NCBI GenBank assembly: GCA_963377175.1
Contig: CAUJNA010003788.1
Coordinates: forward strand, 40,085-104,084
Reading direction: 5' to 3'
From: Effrenium voratum
Lineage: Eukaryota > Sar > Dinophyceae > Suessiales > Symbiodiniaceae
Length of the DNA: 64,000 nt
The notes below the pieces were generated by a model. The model ran no database searches and was not told the DNA's origin. It saw only the letters and a list, made by a program, of their open reading frames with translations. Both the position numbers and the translations under genes were made by a program. Shown here piece after piece: positions 48,554-62,146 of this stretch (position 1 is the stretch's first letter; each line of letters starts with the position of its first letter).

Positions 48554-50266
48554 GTCGGCTTTGGATGGATTGGAAGTTGGATAAATTTGGAGGTTGTCCT
48601 TCACTTAGCTGTATCTTTGGTGGAAAGAGACACGTTTGGACCCCTAAATATAGTCCATATAAAGGGGAATTCCCATCCCAGGGTCAAAAGTGTCCAACCT
48701 GAGACATAGCCTTGCTGATCTGGCTGAGAGCTCCACAGCTTGGTATCCATCACGATGGCAGACGTGGCACAGGACACTGCTGAACCACCGAAATTGAATG
48801 ACCAGCCTCGACACGTGCAGACGCGAGCAAAGTCCGGCAAGGCAAGTGTCCACGCACATGTTGGAAGCAGCATCAGGAGCAGCAGCGGCCGCGAAGCCGC
48901 AGCGACAATGACAACGACAGCGACAACCACACATTCCTTTTTATTCCAATATATTCTACGTATTCCATTTTATTGCATTCCCTGTTATATCATTCACTAC
49001 CAGTTTAGATTTACTGTACCGCAAACCAACTGATGCTTGTCTTTGTCACCAACATGGTGCTGCCCCAGCCTACCTCAGTTCGTCAGCCGACCCATCATGC
49101 ATGGGACCAGACATAATATTCCATGCCAAGCCTGTTGTTCACATGCTGCGCTGCCGCTACTTTGACCGCGCGAATTGTTTCAATTCACGGCCCGTGGCCA
49201 CCATCCATAGTTGAGTCAGCTGTACCGCCTGTCCGCAGAACAATTTGGGACTTTCACGCTCCACTTCGAAATAATCAGCTAGCGGTGTGTAGGCTGTGGT
49301 TGCGACATGACCGTGTGCGCTGGTGTGTAATGTTGACCACAGATTGACCAACCGGTCTTTTCCAAAAAAGTGAAGAGTGTCCATAGCGTCAGGCCTCAGC
49401 GCTTGCGATTCTTTTGGCAGCAAGCAGACCAGGCAATGGGAGTCGGGGATTTGAGTGACTGTTCTAAGTCGAAGTTCAATAAGGTTCCCTACAGTGATGT
49501 CCTTTTTAGGCTGGTTGAGAATAGATGGCGCAAAGGGACACTTAGAGTTCGCTATGTTTTGACGGGGGAGAGATGCAGCCCTTTCTGGGCTCCCATCCCT
49601 CTAGTCCTGTGCAGATTTTGTTGGGTTTCTTTGTGTGCCCATAGTCCATGGTAATATCCTCATGGTGGTAAGGGACCACCTAGGAACCCTTGATTGAAAG
49701 GGATTCGAGGACTGCACTGTTTCAGTTTGACAGCGGTTCTCGAAAGTTTGCCATGAGTTTTAATGGGGAATACCCTGAAAATGTTTGGTGGAACCCTATG
49801 TGAATGATGCCCACCAACAGGTCCCCAATCAAATTCAAGCCCAATTGTGGTCCAGGACCTCATATGATATCAAGGGAATCCCTCAAATTGGTCTCAACAG
49901 GTCCAGCCATGGTAGGCGAGTGGTGAATGGTTCCGCTGGTTTCCCTGTGGCCCAATTCTACCCTTGTGCCGATCCAGTCTTTTTAGCAACCTTCTGTGAT
50001 TCAAGCATGCCGAAATTACTAGGAGTGAATTCTTTAGGGAAGGACACGGGGGACCAAACTCACCAAAAAACAGGGTGCCCTTTTGGAAAATCAAGTCACT
50101 ATGCAGGGCTCGTGGAAGCCGCACCTCAGAGCTTTGAGGGCCTGCGTCATTAAGACTTTGCAGAGCCACGACCCCGGACCCTTTAGGCCACACCTCAGAG
50201 CCAATGTTGACATGGATCAGAGGGTTGACCCACTACCCCCAAACGAATACCCCGACACGACTGCTA
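48554..50266. other. Non-coding stretch
   Basis: No domain-bearing frame or repeat is recognised. Confidence 0.4.
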
Positions 50267-50372
50267 ATACATATTATATATATATAATATGTAGTATGTA
50301 TGTATGTATGTATGTATGAATGTATGTATATATATATATACACATAATATATATATATATATATACACATTA
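50267..50372. repeat. TA/GTAT microsatellite
   Basis: TATATA runs alternate with TATGTATG tetranucleotide repeats. Confidence 0.9.
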
Positions 50373-50483
50373 TCCACTATGTTCAGGGCATACCACTATA
50401 TATACTATGGACCCTGTATACCACTATAACCACCACAACCACTTTCTACCTATGTTCCTCACGGGTGGCTTTGCATGTTCCAG

Positions 50484-50535
50484 GACGGGAGCGGCGAGAT
50501 CGACTTCGAGGAGCTCAGAGTCTGGCTTCGGGAAG
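50484..50535 (+). CDS. EF-hand exon
   Basis: It is bounded by TTCCAG and GGAAG|GT. The frame reads DGSGEIDFEELRVWLRE. This is the second part of an EF-hand Ca2+-binding loop (D-G-S-G-E-I-D-F-E-E-L), including the -Z Glu and the following helix. The first loop residues (DxD/N) would be in an upstream exon, which I could not find. The flanks are non-coding and AT-rich. The host protein is a Ca2+ sensor or Ca2+-regulated enzyme of unknown type. Confidence 0.55.
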
Positions 50536-51125
50536 GTACACCGAGCTCTTGCTACCTGACGATTCATTTTTTTGGGAGGTCCTGGTTTGAGGCATTTTCC
50601 TTATACATGCACCGGGTGCCGTACGTCACATTCCATGCTAAGGTCCAAACAGTCAGCCGTTGCGGCTGTTGCATTATGCAACAGCCCTGCCAGGCCAGTT
50701 CAATGCACATGCACGCCAAATAATACCACCAACTTGCAAAGCAAAAACTGCGAGTCCGAATTGCTCTCAGGAGTGAAGATTTGGTTAATGAAGGCAGCAC
50801 CCTCAAATTTGCTGGTGAACGGTGGTTTAAGTCATGGGAAGTAGGGGCGATTAAGCTGAGTGGGGCGGGATGGTCTTATTGACAGAGGCTGGCATAAGGT
50901 GGTCCCTTAGATAAAGGGAATCCAGGACCCAAGAGTGACAGGTAGTCTTGCGAATGGATCCTGATTGCTTTAAGGAAATCCGCGACCGAGCCCCTCGAAA
51001 TGCTGGAAGTAATGAGGGTGTGGCTCCAAAGTTAAGGGCCAGGGCATCGCGGGTTTTAGCAAACCAAACCCCATACACCAGTGCTCCATGTTGGGCCCTA
51101 TTTTTGAGCGAGGGACGCAACTTGG

Positions 51126-51213
51126 GAGGAGTTCATCATGTGGTACGACCGCTACAGCGAAGAGATCCTGAGCCGGAGGAAGACTCGCGCTAGCCTCAAG
51201 AAAGCGAGCGCAG
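51126..51213 (+). CDS. Probable further exon of the EF-hand gene
   Basis: The frame reads EEFIMWYDRYSEEILSRRK followed by TRASLKKASA. The start EEF followed by an aromatic, charged helix resembles the exit helix of a second EF-hand. A GC donor after 51213 is assumed. No clean acceptor phase was found, so the 5' border is approximate. Confidence 0.4.
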
Positions 51214-52306
51214 GCAGTTGCAATGATGGGAATTGGGGTCCCTTGTTGGGTGCGTTAAACGGGGAACCCAAAAGCAAACCAATCACCTGAAGGGCCTCTA
51301 TTTTTGGTCATCCACTCGATTATCCTCATCCCCTTCAAAAGCAATATAGGAGGGGGGTTGACCCCAGCAATTTCGTTTTGGCACGATTTTCCACCGGATT
51401 GGTGGCTTCGGGAGTGCAACCTCTTGCTCTAGTTTTAGGTGAATGAGAAGTCACCCCAAACCTTCAAATCGCAAAACAAGAAGCAAGTGGAGGCCAATGA
51501 TCCTCGTATCATCCCTTTGAGCATCGCCACAACAAAGATCAGTGGCCTGAAAGGCGATCTTTTTCAGCCACCCAAATTGAGAAGGAAAACATAGAGATCC
51601 AGATCCCTGCCAGGGTCGCTGCATGCGCCTACAAGTGCCAGTTGAGGTATAATCCCCAACCCAGGTATATATGAAGCTTAAGGGACAGTCCCAACCAATA
51701 AGTTTGGCCGCCCTTCAAATTCGCCTCGTTTTGGGTAGCCCGATCCTGGTAAGGACCCCCGGTTTTCGTCCGCCAGGCCGTCGGCGCGACTCCACTGACT
51801 CGGACACCAGGCACGACTTTCAATCGGTCCCGCGGCCAAAGAGCTGACGGTGAACTTACGGACACGTGGGCTGATCTGCGGGAACCGTGGACGGTTCATT
51901 TTGGTTCCCTTTGGTTCTCTTTGGTTGTCCTTGGCTTTCCTTTTAAAAGCTTCCAACATAGGGAAACACATGGGCTGGTCTTAAGATGGGGGGAACCCTT
52001 GAGAAGTTGAAGTGTCCCTTAAGAAATAGGTTTGGACCAGCTAAAGAACACTTTGACCAGCTGCTTTTGAGGAGCCCTTTGAAAGCATGTGGGTTTTGGA
52101 TTCATCCCTTAAAGAGCCGGAACCCTGCCGAAATGAGCGGTTGCCATGTGATGTCCCTTTAAACCCTCCAAAAAGAGGGGATCCCTCAAAATTGGGTTCG
52201 GGGGGGGGGGGGGGGCTGAAATGATTGGCGCGGTTTTGGCGTCCCTTCAAAGCAAGCCAAATAAGATCAAATGGTTGGTTTAGTGTTGGTTTCCCTTTTT
52301 GGCAAG
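51214..52306. other. Non-coding stretch
   Basis: Short frames only. It ends near a G run (about 52200-52216). Confidence 0.4.
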
Positions 52307-52444
52307 CCAAACAAATTGGTGCCCCAACGAACACGCCCGCGTGGAGCGAGCGCACGATATAGCGCCATTGCGCGAAGCGCGACGCGATGCCGGCATTGAA
52401 ACAGCAAGGGAGCATTCGCAATCAGTGCTTCGTCGTTGGCCCAG
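52307..52444 (+). CDS. Candidate exon
   Basis: A pyrimidine tract ending in AAG precedes a frame reading NEHARVERAHDIAPLREARR and then DAGIETAREHSQ, ending at CCAG|GT. A GC-rich patch follows at about 52565-52681 (ESTREANEAFSRLELSC), but the phases do not join. AGGTAACCCAAGG occurs twice, with a third partial copy, right after the donor. The family is unknown. Confidence 0.35.
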
Positions 52445-52681
52445 GTAACCCAAGGCAACTGAGGTAACCCAAGGAAACTCAAGGTAAGCCAACCATTCCT
52501 CCACAAAAAAACGTATTCTTGGTAGATGCGATTTAATGTGTACTTTGTTCAATGCTGGCAGTAGAAACCCGAGTCCACTCGGGAGGCTAATGAAGCTTTT
52601 TCGCGGCTCGAGCTGAGCTGCAGAACGGTGCTGTGGTGCTTGCTTGGCCTGCGGCCGGCGCACTCGCCAGGAGGACCATAG

Positions 52682-53824
52682 GTGTCCTACTCAGTTGGGT
52701 TGACCACAGTTGGTACTGGTTTTAGTTTGCATCGTGCGGTCGATTTCTCCAAAAGAACACGTAAGAGGCGGACGTCATTCTGCACATGACCCGCCAGAAG
52801 GGGCCTTCTTCTTATGATCTAACAAACATCCCAGCCACATCAAAGCTTTTCGACTTAGAGTTTGGAGTGATGTATGATATATCGCATAAGCTTTACTTTT
52901 GGCAAGGGATCTGGGAACCACTCAGATCGCTATCGAGTCCTTGAAGGTGATTGGTTGAGTTTGCAGGTGCACCGACTGTTTTGGGACAGGCCCACGCATC
53001 ACGTGCCGGCCGGAGATATTTCGCTTGCGAATGGGACATTCACATTTACAGCTTCACCTCATCAGCAGACCAAAAGAACCAGGTGGATAATATATAGCAC
53101 CATTATCCACCAAATGCCTTGGACACTGAAGCACTGCTTAGTCGCATGTGATCCCATGTATGAGGTTTGCTGTGTTTGATCGCCTTGGGATCCTTCTTCG
53201 CCATCTCACGAAGAGCCAGCTGGTTTTATTTCAGCACCCCGCAAAGACTGCGGCAGTGCGGACCGGATAGCGTTCGGGCCACGAATATGTTTTTGGAGGA
53301 GCCAAGGAGGATTGCACTGCACATTTGCTGATTTGTGGCCTCGCTTGTGGACTGCTTAAGAAATAGAAAGTGGCCACAGATCCATGATATTGAGAGGCGG
53401 GGAGTGGAACACCATAGGCTGTGTTTGCGCAGTTACGAACCCACGCAATTTGGGGCTGGTTCTTTTGTGGTACCGGTCCCTTTTGTTGTCTTTATTTTTC
53501 TTTGTGTTTTTCTTTGAAAGGGAACACCACCCTTTGGGGTCACCCTATTTTCAGACACCCAAATCTCCTGCCTGCCCCATTCAACTGGACGGGATCTGTC
53601 TAGAGAGCCTTTGCGCATGCCCCCTTCAGGCGAACAGCTACCTCACTGCCGGCCAGGACAGTTTTGCACGAAGCTCGCGGCTTGCTGAGGTGTTGTAATG
53701 CAAAACCTCCCGTGGTGCCTTTTTTGCAACCCCGGTGGGTGGGGAATTATGTCATTTCAGGGGGGTGTTCCTTTGAGTATTTCCCTCCAGGTCAATCCAA
53801 AGTTGACATTATCCCCTTCCCCTA
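52682..53824. other. Non-coding stretch
   Basis: No motif-bearing frame or repeat is recognised. Confidence 0.4.
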
Positions 53825-53856
53825 GAAAGAAGAAGAAGAAGAAGAAGAAGAAGAAG
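53825..53856. repeat. AAG trinucleotide repeat
   Basis: About ten AAG units. Confidence 0.95.
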
Positions 53857-56800
53857 CTGTACTTTGACATTCGGAAGCATGGCAAACCATGAACAGCACT
53901 TGAAGACCTCGGAAAGTTTTGAGGGAACATGGGACGAACAGTTTGAAACCCGGCGTGGCTTTTCCTCTGAAGGATGGCAACGTCTACTTCTCCTCCAAGA
54001 CCTGCGTATACAGGCGGGGCCTGTTGCGCCAGCTTCATATGTCTGGGTGAAGGGAATGCAGGGTTCATAACCCCTCGTTCATTCATAGGGGGGGGTCAAA
54101 CAGATGGGCCCTTTTTGGGCACCCTAATGCCGCCCTGTGCCGCTTCTTCAAAGGGGATATCAAACAGCACACCTTAACATTGACAAGTCCTCCCCTCCCG
54201 CCCCCACCACATGGTTTGTTTGCTCCCAATTGCAGCAAATCAATGAGGATGCTCTGCCAAGGGCTGTTGGCTTTCCCTGAAACTTATGTCGCAGCTCACC
54301 CAAAATACAGGTCCCTTATGGAGTTCCCAGTGAATTGGGCCCCCCACGCCAGAAAGCTCCCGCAAGGGTAACCGGTCGGGTTTCCACTACACACATGGCC
54401 CCAAAGAAAACTGGGATATGATAGACACATATTTCTGGTAGTATCGAAATGTACATTCAGGTACACGACAAGGCATAATATATATATATATAAGTATGCA
54501 GACAGTGTGGCTTCGTCAAGTCCCTAGGAAGCCGCAATCACTTGTTTTCGATCGGTCATCTCTTGCACGAGCTTATGCTGGGTCATGTCATTGGAATTAC
54601 GGAGCCATGTGCGCCTGTGAGCGCGCAGGCACGCTTGAGGCACAAGCGAGACCGCAAGCGCATGTGCATGTGACTCCGTGGCTCCGAATGTTATCATCCC
54701 CCCCCGCGCCACCCCTTTCTCTGATGGCACGACGACAACATGGGCACGCAAACTACACCCGTAGAACAAACATATGCACCTACATATTCTATACATGGCT
54801 GGTGGTTGCAAACACCTTCATGCTTCGCATCAAGTTCTTTCTACCGATCCTTGGCAAACCTTTTCTCGCACAAGGGCTTCACTCAACTCATTGGGTGCAC
54901 CCCTTGTCAGGCCCCTACAGTTGTCTGAAAGTAGATGGCACCATTTTCTCATTTGGGTTTCATCATCCCCTGCAACCCACATGTAAGGAAAAAATGCTAT
55001 CTACTTTCGCGCTGGTGCCCTTTGAGACCAAAGGATGTGGAGATCGATTGAGCAAGGGGGTGTCGCAACCCGTTAGACTTTTTGGGGAGGCTTCAAGAAT
55101 CCCAAGCTGAGCCCAAGGTTTTTCGGTCGCAGGTGGAACACGGAGGACCGCACTGTCGAGTGCATCGCTGGGCATCCCAAGATGGCCGGCAGGCACGGCC
55201 GGATGGGAAGATGGCACATCCTTCCCATTTAACATCTCATTTGACGTTTCTCTATGAGGTATGTTTGCATTCACATGGGCCACTGCCTTTACTTACAGAA
55301 GGCTGCAGTAAAGGCCGGCCGGAAGCTTTGTTGGGCAACATGCTGTTCAAGTTCAAAACAAGGTAGGAACACCCCCAAACGAGGTAGGGCCATGACATAT
55401 AGTTGGTTGATATCATGAACACACGCGGCCGCAGAAAATGATGCAAATGAGTGCAAACGGGTGCAGGGCTGGAGAACGAGGTGGAAACACCCGACCATTC
55501 AACCATGTTGCAAATAACGGCTGTGGCTCATATATGCAATCAGGTGAAACATGTATCCAACCCTGCTACCCTCCCCCACTCTTCCCCAACTAAAGCCCCC
55601 GCCAGGTTATGGGATTGCGCCCTTTATTCGGGCCAGTTCAAAAAAGAAATAGTCCGCCTATGACTCTGATGATTGCTACTGAAAGACGCCTCAAGATGCA
55701 GGTCGTGATGAAGAACCAGTCAGGGTGCTTCCTCTCAAATGAAAGTGTCAACCAAAAGGAATTCACTTAACTTGGAATAGGGCCCCTTATATGTTTCCTT
55801 TCAACATCATCACAAGGCAACTCCCTTCAAATGGCAACACCAAAGGTAATGCTTAATGCACCCACCAAGAAGCTTTCATAGATGTCCAATTTCTCAGACC
55901 CGCCTAGAATCTTGAGGCCTCCCTTGCCCAGCGCCGATCTTCTCATCTTGCAGTTTCACCATTTGGCCCAGTTTCTCTCAAGAATCCTTTCACTGCCAGG
56001 TGCTTTGGAAGCAAGGTGCCCTTGGAAACATGGATTTGTTTTCAGGACCCGACATAATTTGCCTCTAGCAGGGCCCCATATTTAGGGGAAAGCTGCGAGA
56101 CGGGTGAGTGTTTGGTCAGGCGAGATGGCTTCGCTTCTGATGCTCGTTTCACTCACCTCAAGCGCCCGGCAGAGGCCTCAAAGAGTTTGACCTCGAGTCG
56201 GATATCGTCGTCATTTTCACTTATATAGCTGAATTTATCTTAATTGTTCTTAGAGTCACCTGGATTTAACTTGTTCTTCATGATATGTTCCTGTATCTTA
56301 ACTGGCAAATCATGTCATATTGCGGTGCATGGGAAGCCTCGGGGTAGGTGATCTAGAAAGTTGCTCCCCTTACCTGATCTGAACAACTGAAATTGCTGAC
56401 AGTCTATTGTGAATCAGTTTGGGATGAGCCTACACAATGATCGGCAGTCGTCTATTCGTCTACTGGTGGCATATGGGTGGCTTTCCAGATTTCTGACAGA
56501 ACGCCGACGCGGGCCGACCCGAGTTTCCCATCATCTCTTTGGGAAGCAAGTCATTCCGTCTGGGAAGCTGAGGTGTTGACCAAGCGCTTTGCGTATGTGC
56601 GGGAGAACGACAACAGGCATGGTACGGCTTCTTGTCAGCCAGCTGCTTCTTTCGGATTGATTTTCTGTGTTGCAGTTGCACGGGCAATTGAAAAAGGGGG
56701 GTGGGGAAACAGCGACTGCTTGCTCTCCCCTTCGTTTTGGCTTGGCATTCACCAGGATGCTTGCCTTTTATTCACTTTGAAACTAGGTTGTCCGAACCTC

Positions 56801-57842
56801 TCAAGTTTGTTTGAGGGAAGCTTGCTATCAGGAGCAATTGCACTTGGTCGCTTTCCAAAGCCTTCCATCGCCAGGTTTTGCAGGATAAACCTGGAAACCT
56901 TCGAGGCCTCGCGAACTGGGAGCCGGTGAAAGGCCCACGCCTCGACTGGGGTATTTCCTTTTTCAACTTGTCCATAGAGAGGGGTTTGGTTTTCCTCTAG
57001 GAGGAGCTACCACAGGTTGCCCTTTTATGCAATGGACACTGTTGGTTTGGGGAGGTGATTGGAGACCCAGAATAGTTGGTTTGTGAGTTTATGTTGTATC
57101 TTTTGAGTGGGTGACCCATCCACAAGTTGATGTAAATTTAGTATCCGGACCTCTCAATTGCATCAGCCCATGGCCATGTTGGTCCCAGTGATGGCTTGCG
57201 TCCAATGTCTTACGGCTTTAGTTAAGCTTTGCGGGGGCGGATCAGTGCAGGTTTCATGCATGGGTGTATGCATTCAGCCATCGGTAACACAAACCTCATG
57301 AGTAGATGCTCCAAGTTGAGGGCCGATTGCCATGCAAAGTTCGGTTAATTCCAGTCTTCTTAGTCGTTTATGGTCAATTTGAGGTTCGGGACATGCGGGA
57401 CTCTTTAAATTTTGTTCAAAGAGACCAAGAAGGCGAACCCTATTTTTTCCCTGTCCGTTGCGGGACCAGCAACATATTTTGCATATCGCTTGAATACATG
57501 ACTGTTTGGGGGTGATAGAGGCCAGGCATGCTTGTCATCTCGTTTGTAAAGCCGGTACTGGCGGAGCTTTGACTATGGCAGACAATTTGGGTGGGTTGGA
57601 CAAGCCTCCTTTTTTCTAGTTTGCCGTTTCAAACATGGCCTTTTAGCCAATTTTCAGGTGAGGAAGGAAACACCCTTGTTGGATTTGTTTTTGGCCTTGG
57701 CCACTTGCGACCAGGTTTCCACACTGCACTTGCGGCTACCTGGCATACAGACCGATGGAATTGAGACGTGCTCCCTGATGACAAGCCTTCAGGAGACACA
57801 TGGTGTAGAGGCGACTTTTGATAAGTCTCGATACATTGCCAG
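53857..57842. other. Mostly non-coding stretch
   Basis: A 204-residue frame at 54496-55110 has no motif. A GC-rich patch near 55120-55210 reads WNTEDRTVECIAGHPKMAGR in one frame but lacks clear borders. Nothing else is recognised. Confidence 0.4.
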
Positions 57843-57920
57843 TTGCGCGAGTCTTGGTGGAGTGCTGAGATCAGGTACGGCGTCACGCCGGACGGGCGCA
57901 TGATGTTCCTCATCTACACG
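57843..57920 (+). CDS. Candidate exon, 26 codons
   Basis: After CCAG the frame reads LRESWWSAEIRYGVTPDGRM and continues MFLIYT, in phase at both ends if a GC donor at 57921 is used. It is strongly protein-like; the family is unknown. Confidence 0.4.
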
Positions 57921-60410
57921 GCAGTCTCCTCAGACATCGTTGCTTCCTGCTTCGTTGGATTGCGCGTGGTTGCTCCACTATCCTATTTGGATGAAGCAAA
58001 CCATGTCACACGAAGCAGGGCCACCCCAGGTCCTGATATCCATGTTGGGTGAACGATGGGTGCTTCGCGAGATGCGCAGAGACCTTGGCTGCATGGGTCC
58101 GAGCCGCCGGCATGGGCGACCTAGGTGCCCTTCCGGATTTTCACGGCTGAGACCACCGATGCGCTAGAGTCGACGTGATGCTCCCAGCATGCTGGGTGGG
58201 CGCTAGTTTTGGGGGGGCCGAGGGAGCCGGAGATGAAAGGGTCAAGTGGATCAATTTATACATACTATACATACATACGTACATAGTATATAATATATCA
58301 TATGTATATATTGATATATATATATATGTATATGTGTTTAGGGTACCATCTTTGACTTGGTTCACTGGGCACCTAAAGGAAAACATAGGGTCGGCCGTGC
58401 AAAGCGCTGATTTCAGAGTAAAACCTATCGTCCGAATGCTGGCAATCTTGACACCATGGGCCCCTATTCACTACCCTTGATGTTCTTTTCCAGTAGACCG
58501 TCATCTACCCAGTAAGGATTTGATGCAAAAGATGCCACCGCTCAACACTGGCCCCAAAAAGGCCATCGATTCCTCTCAGCTGCCTTTCAGGATCAGAGAC
58601 GGATCCCTCCAGGGGTTACCAGAAGATTCCTTTCCAATGGAAGCTGACAGGTTACCGGAGCATCAGCTGGTACACCCTTTTTGCTCCCAGATCGTAGAAA
58701 TGAATTCCGCAAGCCTGGCCCAGGTTTTGCTCGGACATGCGGCGGGTGGACTGGACTGTCTGTGTCCGAGAGCGCCTTCACCCTCCGGTGTGGTGTTTGT
58801 AGTGAAAAGGGTGCCCTTGTCAGCTTGCTCTCAAGGGAAACCCAAAGGAAAGACGACCATTTTGGAGTGTCCCCCTATTTTTGACACACACACACACACT
58901 TTGTAAACTCATTGGGGGCTGGTTTCCTGAAATTAAGCCGTGGTGAATGTCTAATGAACAAGTGATTTCGGAGTTCATACCAAGTACGCCATGATAAGAT
59001 CCGTGATCATCTTAAGTTTTGTTCGATTCAAGCAGTCAGAACTATTGAGACGTATGACAAAAGACGGGTATGAGTGCATGAGCCAGTGAGCATCCCAATC
59101 TTCGGGGGTTCGGCGATCCGTTTGACACCGCGACGTGTGCTGTTTGTGGGTTGCCTGCCCCCCAAACATGTGCGGCCCACAGGCAAATTATTGGAACCAA
59201 AGGGAGCTCTCACATGCCTCGAAATCGGGGAAGCCCAAGATGGCGGGGTTCCTGTTGAATTCCATTTTAAATGAGAGTACCGAAAAAGGGCACCAAAGAA
59301 AGGACACGCCCAACTGGGTGTGTTTGCGGGGTTCCACGAACCAAGGCAAGCAGCGGAGCACGGGTGGATGTCGAGTTTGTTGCAGGCGCTGTCGGATCAG
59401 AAGTTCGCTGGACCCTTTTCCTTTGACCCTGTTTGAGGGGTCACATCGGCTGGATGGTCTAGGCAGAACCAACAGGAACCAACCCTGTTCGCGGGATCTG
59501 CCGATTTTGGGACGGATTACGTTGTGTAGTGTATATGATCCTTCACTTTGTGACTCTGGAATTTCATGTAATTCTTATATATTCTCATGAAGGACGTTCT
59601 GGACGGCGTTGGATGCAATTTGTTGCCACAGGATGCACGCTGCCCAAAAAAGACACCCCCAAACAGTTGAATACAAGTTTCCTTTCAATCTCACTTGCCC
59701 AGAACCGACCTTTTGACCTTTCGGCTTTCCCATTTTGCTCATGGTTGATCCTGGTTTGTCCAGGTTTCAAACAGTTCATCTTTGTCCAGGTTGTTCGGGG
59801 TGCAAATCGGGTGCCGGTGAAATGAGCCAAGTGCCGGTGCCTCGCATCTTGCCAGGCCGTGAGAGACGAGTCTTTAGGGCTGACGGCCGCATTCTGGAGG
59901 ACTGGACACAAGCAACACGCACGTCACAGTGAAACACCTCCCTCTGGGGGTCCATCATTCGATTAATCAGATACTTGGTGGTCCAATTTGGGCCTGATTA
60001 TCTAGTTCTGGCAACCCAAAAGTATCAGCGATGTGTGTGTGTGTGTGTTTCCAAGTCTTTTGGGCAAAGGCATTGAGCTTTCTCCCCGCTTTGCAGTGAG
60101 ACACTGGGCTTCTTTCGGGGCTTAGGCACGCTGTGCGTTTGGATATACATTGTGACGGGTGTTTGAAAGCCAAAAGGACAACACCTATTCTAGGAAACCG
60201 ACTAAGCAACCCCCACATGGTGCCACCACTGGCTTTCGCCATAGTCAAGAGAGTGTGTGTTGCTTTGTGCACTGTGTGTGCCTTGTGAGTTCTTCCTCGA
60301 GTCATGAGTTCAGCACCAAAGGAAACCCTCCAGGGCCGCCTTTTGTACATGGACATGTGCGCATTTTGCTACATGTGCGTGCCTCCTGGACGGAAGTTTC
60401 ATCCCCCCAG
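57921..60410. other. Mostly non-coding stretch with a TA-rich microsatellite
   Basis: An AT microsatellite lies at about 58256-58336. A weak exon-like patch near 59845-59930 reads LPGRERRVFRADGRILEDW. GT and CA dinucleotide runs occur at about 60033-60048 and 58889-58900. Confidence 0.4.
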
Positions 60411-60508
60411 GCCAGAAGCGCGTGCGCGCCTCGGATGCGCCCGGCGCAGCCGACCCAGCGCCCGGGTGCGGCGGCGCCCAGAGCAATCCAGATTTTGCTG
60501 TCATTTAA
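60411..60508 (+). CDS. Candidate terminal exon
   Basis: A C-run ending in CAG precedes a very GC-rich patch. One frame reads QKRVRASDAPGAADPAPGCG and ends with NPDFAVI and a TAA. Other frames are also open, so the reading frame is uncertain. Confidence 0.3.
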
Positions 60509-61488
60509 ACGGTGGTCTCTATATCTCACATAAAGGGGGCAGTTGAAGCATTGCAGTTGGCTGAATTTTCTCTTGGGGTCAGGGAGCCCTGTTGAACTCA
60601 ACAGTGAAGGGCCTCCCTCAAAATGCCACACCCCCCCTATTAACGAACTAGGGGCTTCTAAGTTTTGGATTCTCAGGATAAGAAAAGTATTTGGACCATA
60701 GCCTCATTTGACCGTCCGGTGGCTGAGGTACTTCAGATCCATGCTGGTCGGTGGTATGCGGGAGGCCGGGAGCCGTGAAACAGCCGTTGGAAGGCGCATC
60801 AGGGTAGGGAATGGCCCACATCACGTGCTTTTAGAAAAGTAGCCTTACAACCGTAGTCATCTAAGTGGGTTGATTTCCTATTCCATTGGTGTCCCTACTT
60901 TGGAGATAACTTGCCCTCTTGAAAGTCATTCCGCCTACCTCCAGTGTTTGAGGCATGACACATCGAAACGTTCCAACCCCAGACCCCGAACCCTTGTTGA
61001 GGCATGCGTTGCCAAGATTTGGGAGCTCTTATTGCTGTTGGCTCCGATACTTGTTTGTGCCTCTTCACGAGAGACGCCCGCTCGCAGGCCTTGACTGGAG
61101 CTCCTATCGAGCTTGGTGAGGACGTGAATGGAGACGCACCATGCCAAGGGAATCGCTGGTTCTTTGGTAGCAAACATGCCAATCCCTCCTTGATTCTCGC
61201 CTGAGAATCTGGAGGGAGTTTTTCATCTGGTTATGCACAGAAGGAAGCAGCTCAGGTTGAAGTCATGGCGCAAATGAGGTCAGTCAAAATAAACCACCAA
61301 ACATGGAGCTAACCCACCGGACAGTAAAAGTCGCTCGCCCAAGAACCCCAACAGACCTCATATGGGTTCTTTCGTTTGTGATTGTCCTCTTTCTCTTTCT
61401 CTTTCTCTTTCTCTCTCTCTCTCTCTTTGTCACTTTCTCTCTGTCTCTCCCGCACTATCTAACAGACCTCCAATTGGTGTTCTCACAG
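60509..61488. other. Non-coding stretch with CT microsatellite
   Basis: A CTTTCT/CTCTCT run at about 61386-61440 leads into the next acceptor. No recognised gene. Confidence 0.4.
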
Positions 61489-61601
61489 CCGGATGTCCTT
61501 TCTCCGCGCCAAAGGCCTTGGAGGCACTGTTGCACTTCCTCCACACCGACCAGCCCTGGGGCTCACTTTTCTGCCTGCGATGCATTCACAGGAAGGCCAC
61601 G
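61489..61601 (+). CDS. Candidate exon, Cys/Leu-rich
   Basis: A long pyrimidine-rich stretch and CTCACAG precede a 113-bp frame reading PKALEALLHFLHTDQPWGSL followed by FCLRCIHRKAT, ending in CACG|GT. The two Cys in FCLRC could bind metal. The family is unknown. Confidence 0.4.
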
Positions 61602-62146
61602 GTAGGGGCCTCCTCCGAAACTGTGTGCTCCATGGGCCAAGAGAGCAGGCGCCGAAGCGGCTGTACCTCTTCAAACCGCAACCTTGGACGGTTTGGGACA
61701 CCAAACGTAATTCGTTTGCGTTTGTGACGGCTCGTTTTGACATCGGAGAACCCTTCCTTTCTCTCTGAACCTTTTGGGATGAATATTACTTGGGGCGCAC
61801 AATGCCACTTTATGTCACCTTGCTTTGTTTCCAATGTGCAGGTCTCGCACTGTTGCCAGTCAGCTCACTGAGGGCTCGCTTTGATTCACAACCACGAAGT
61901 GGTCCTAAATGGTTTGGCTCCAAATGGGGGCACCCCGTTGCTTGGTCTTCCTTTACAGCTTTCCTTGGCCAAGCCCGGGGCACCTCGAAAGAAACACATG
62001 ACTGAGGTTCGAACCAGTGTCTCCTCCTGAGAAGGCCAGTGGCTTCAAGGGTCTAGCACGGGCTTTTATCACTTGAACAGGGTCATGCATTTTGAGGATT
62101 CTCAAAATTACATTGGACGGGTGTGTGTTCCCTTGCCGTTTAGCAG

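Noticed and set aside
54496..55110. 204-residue plus-strand open frame
   Set aside because: No recognisable motif; the sequence reads as random translation.
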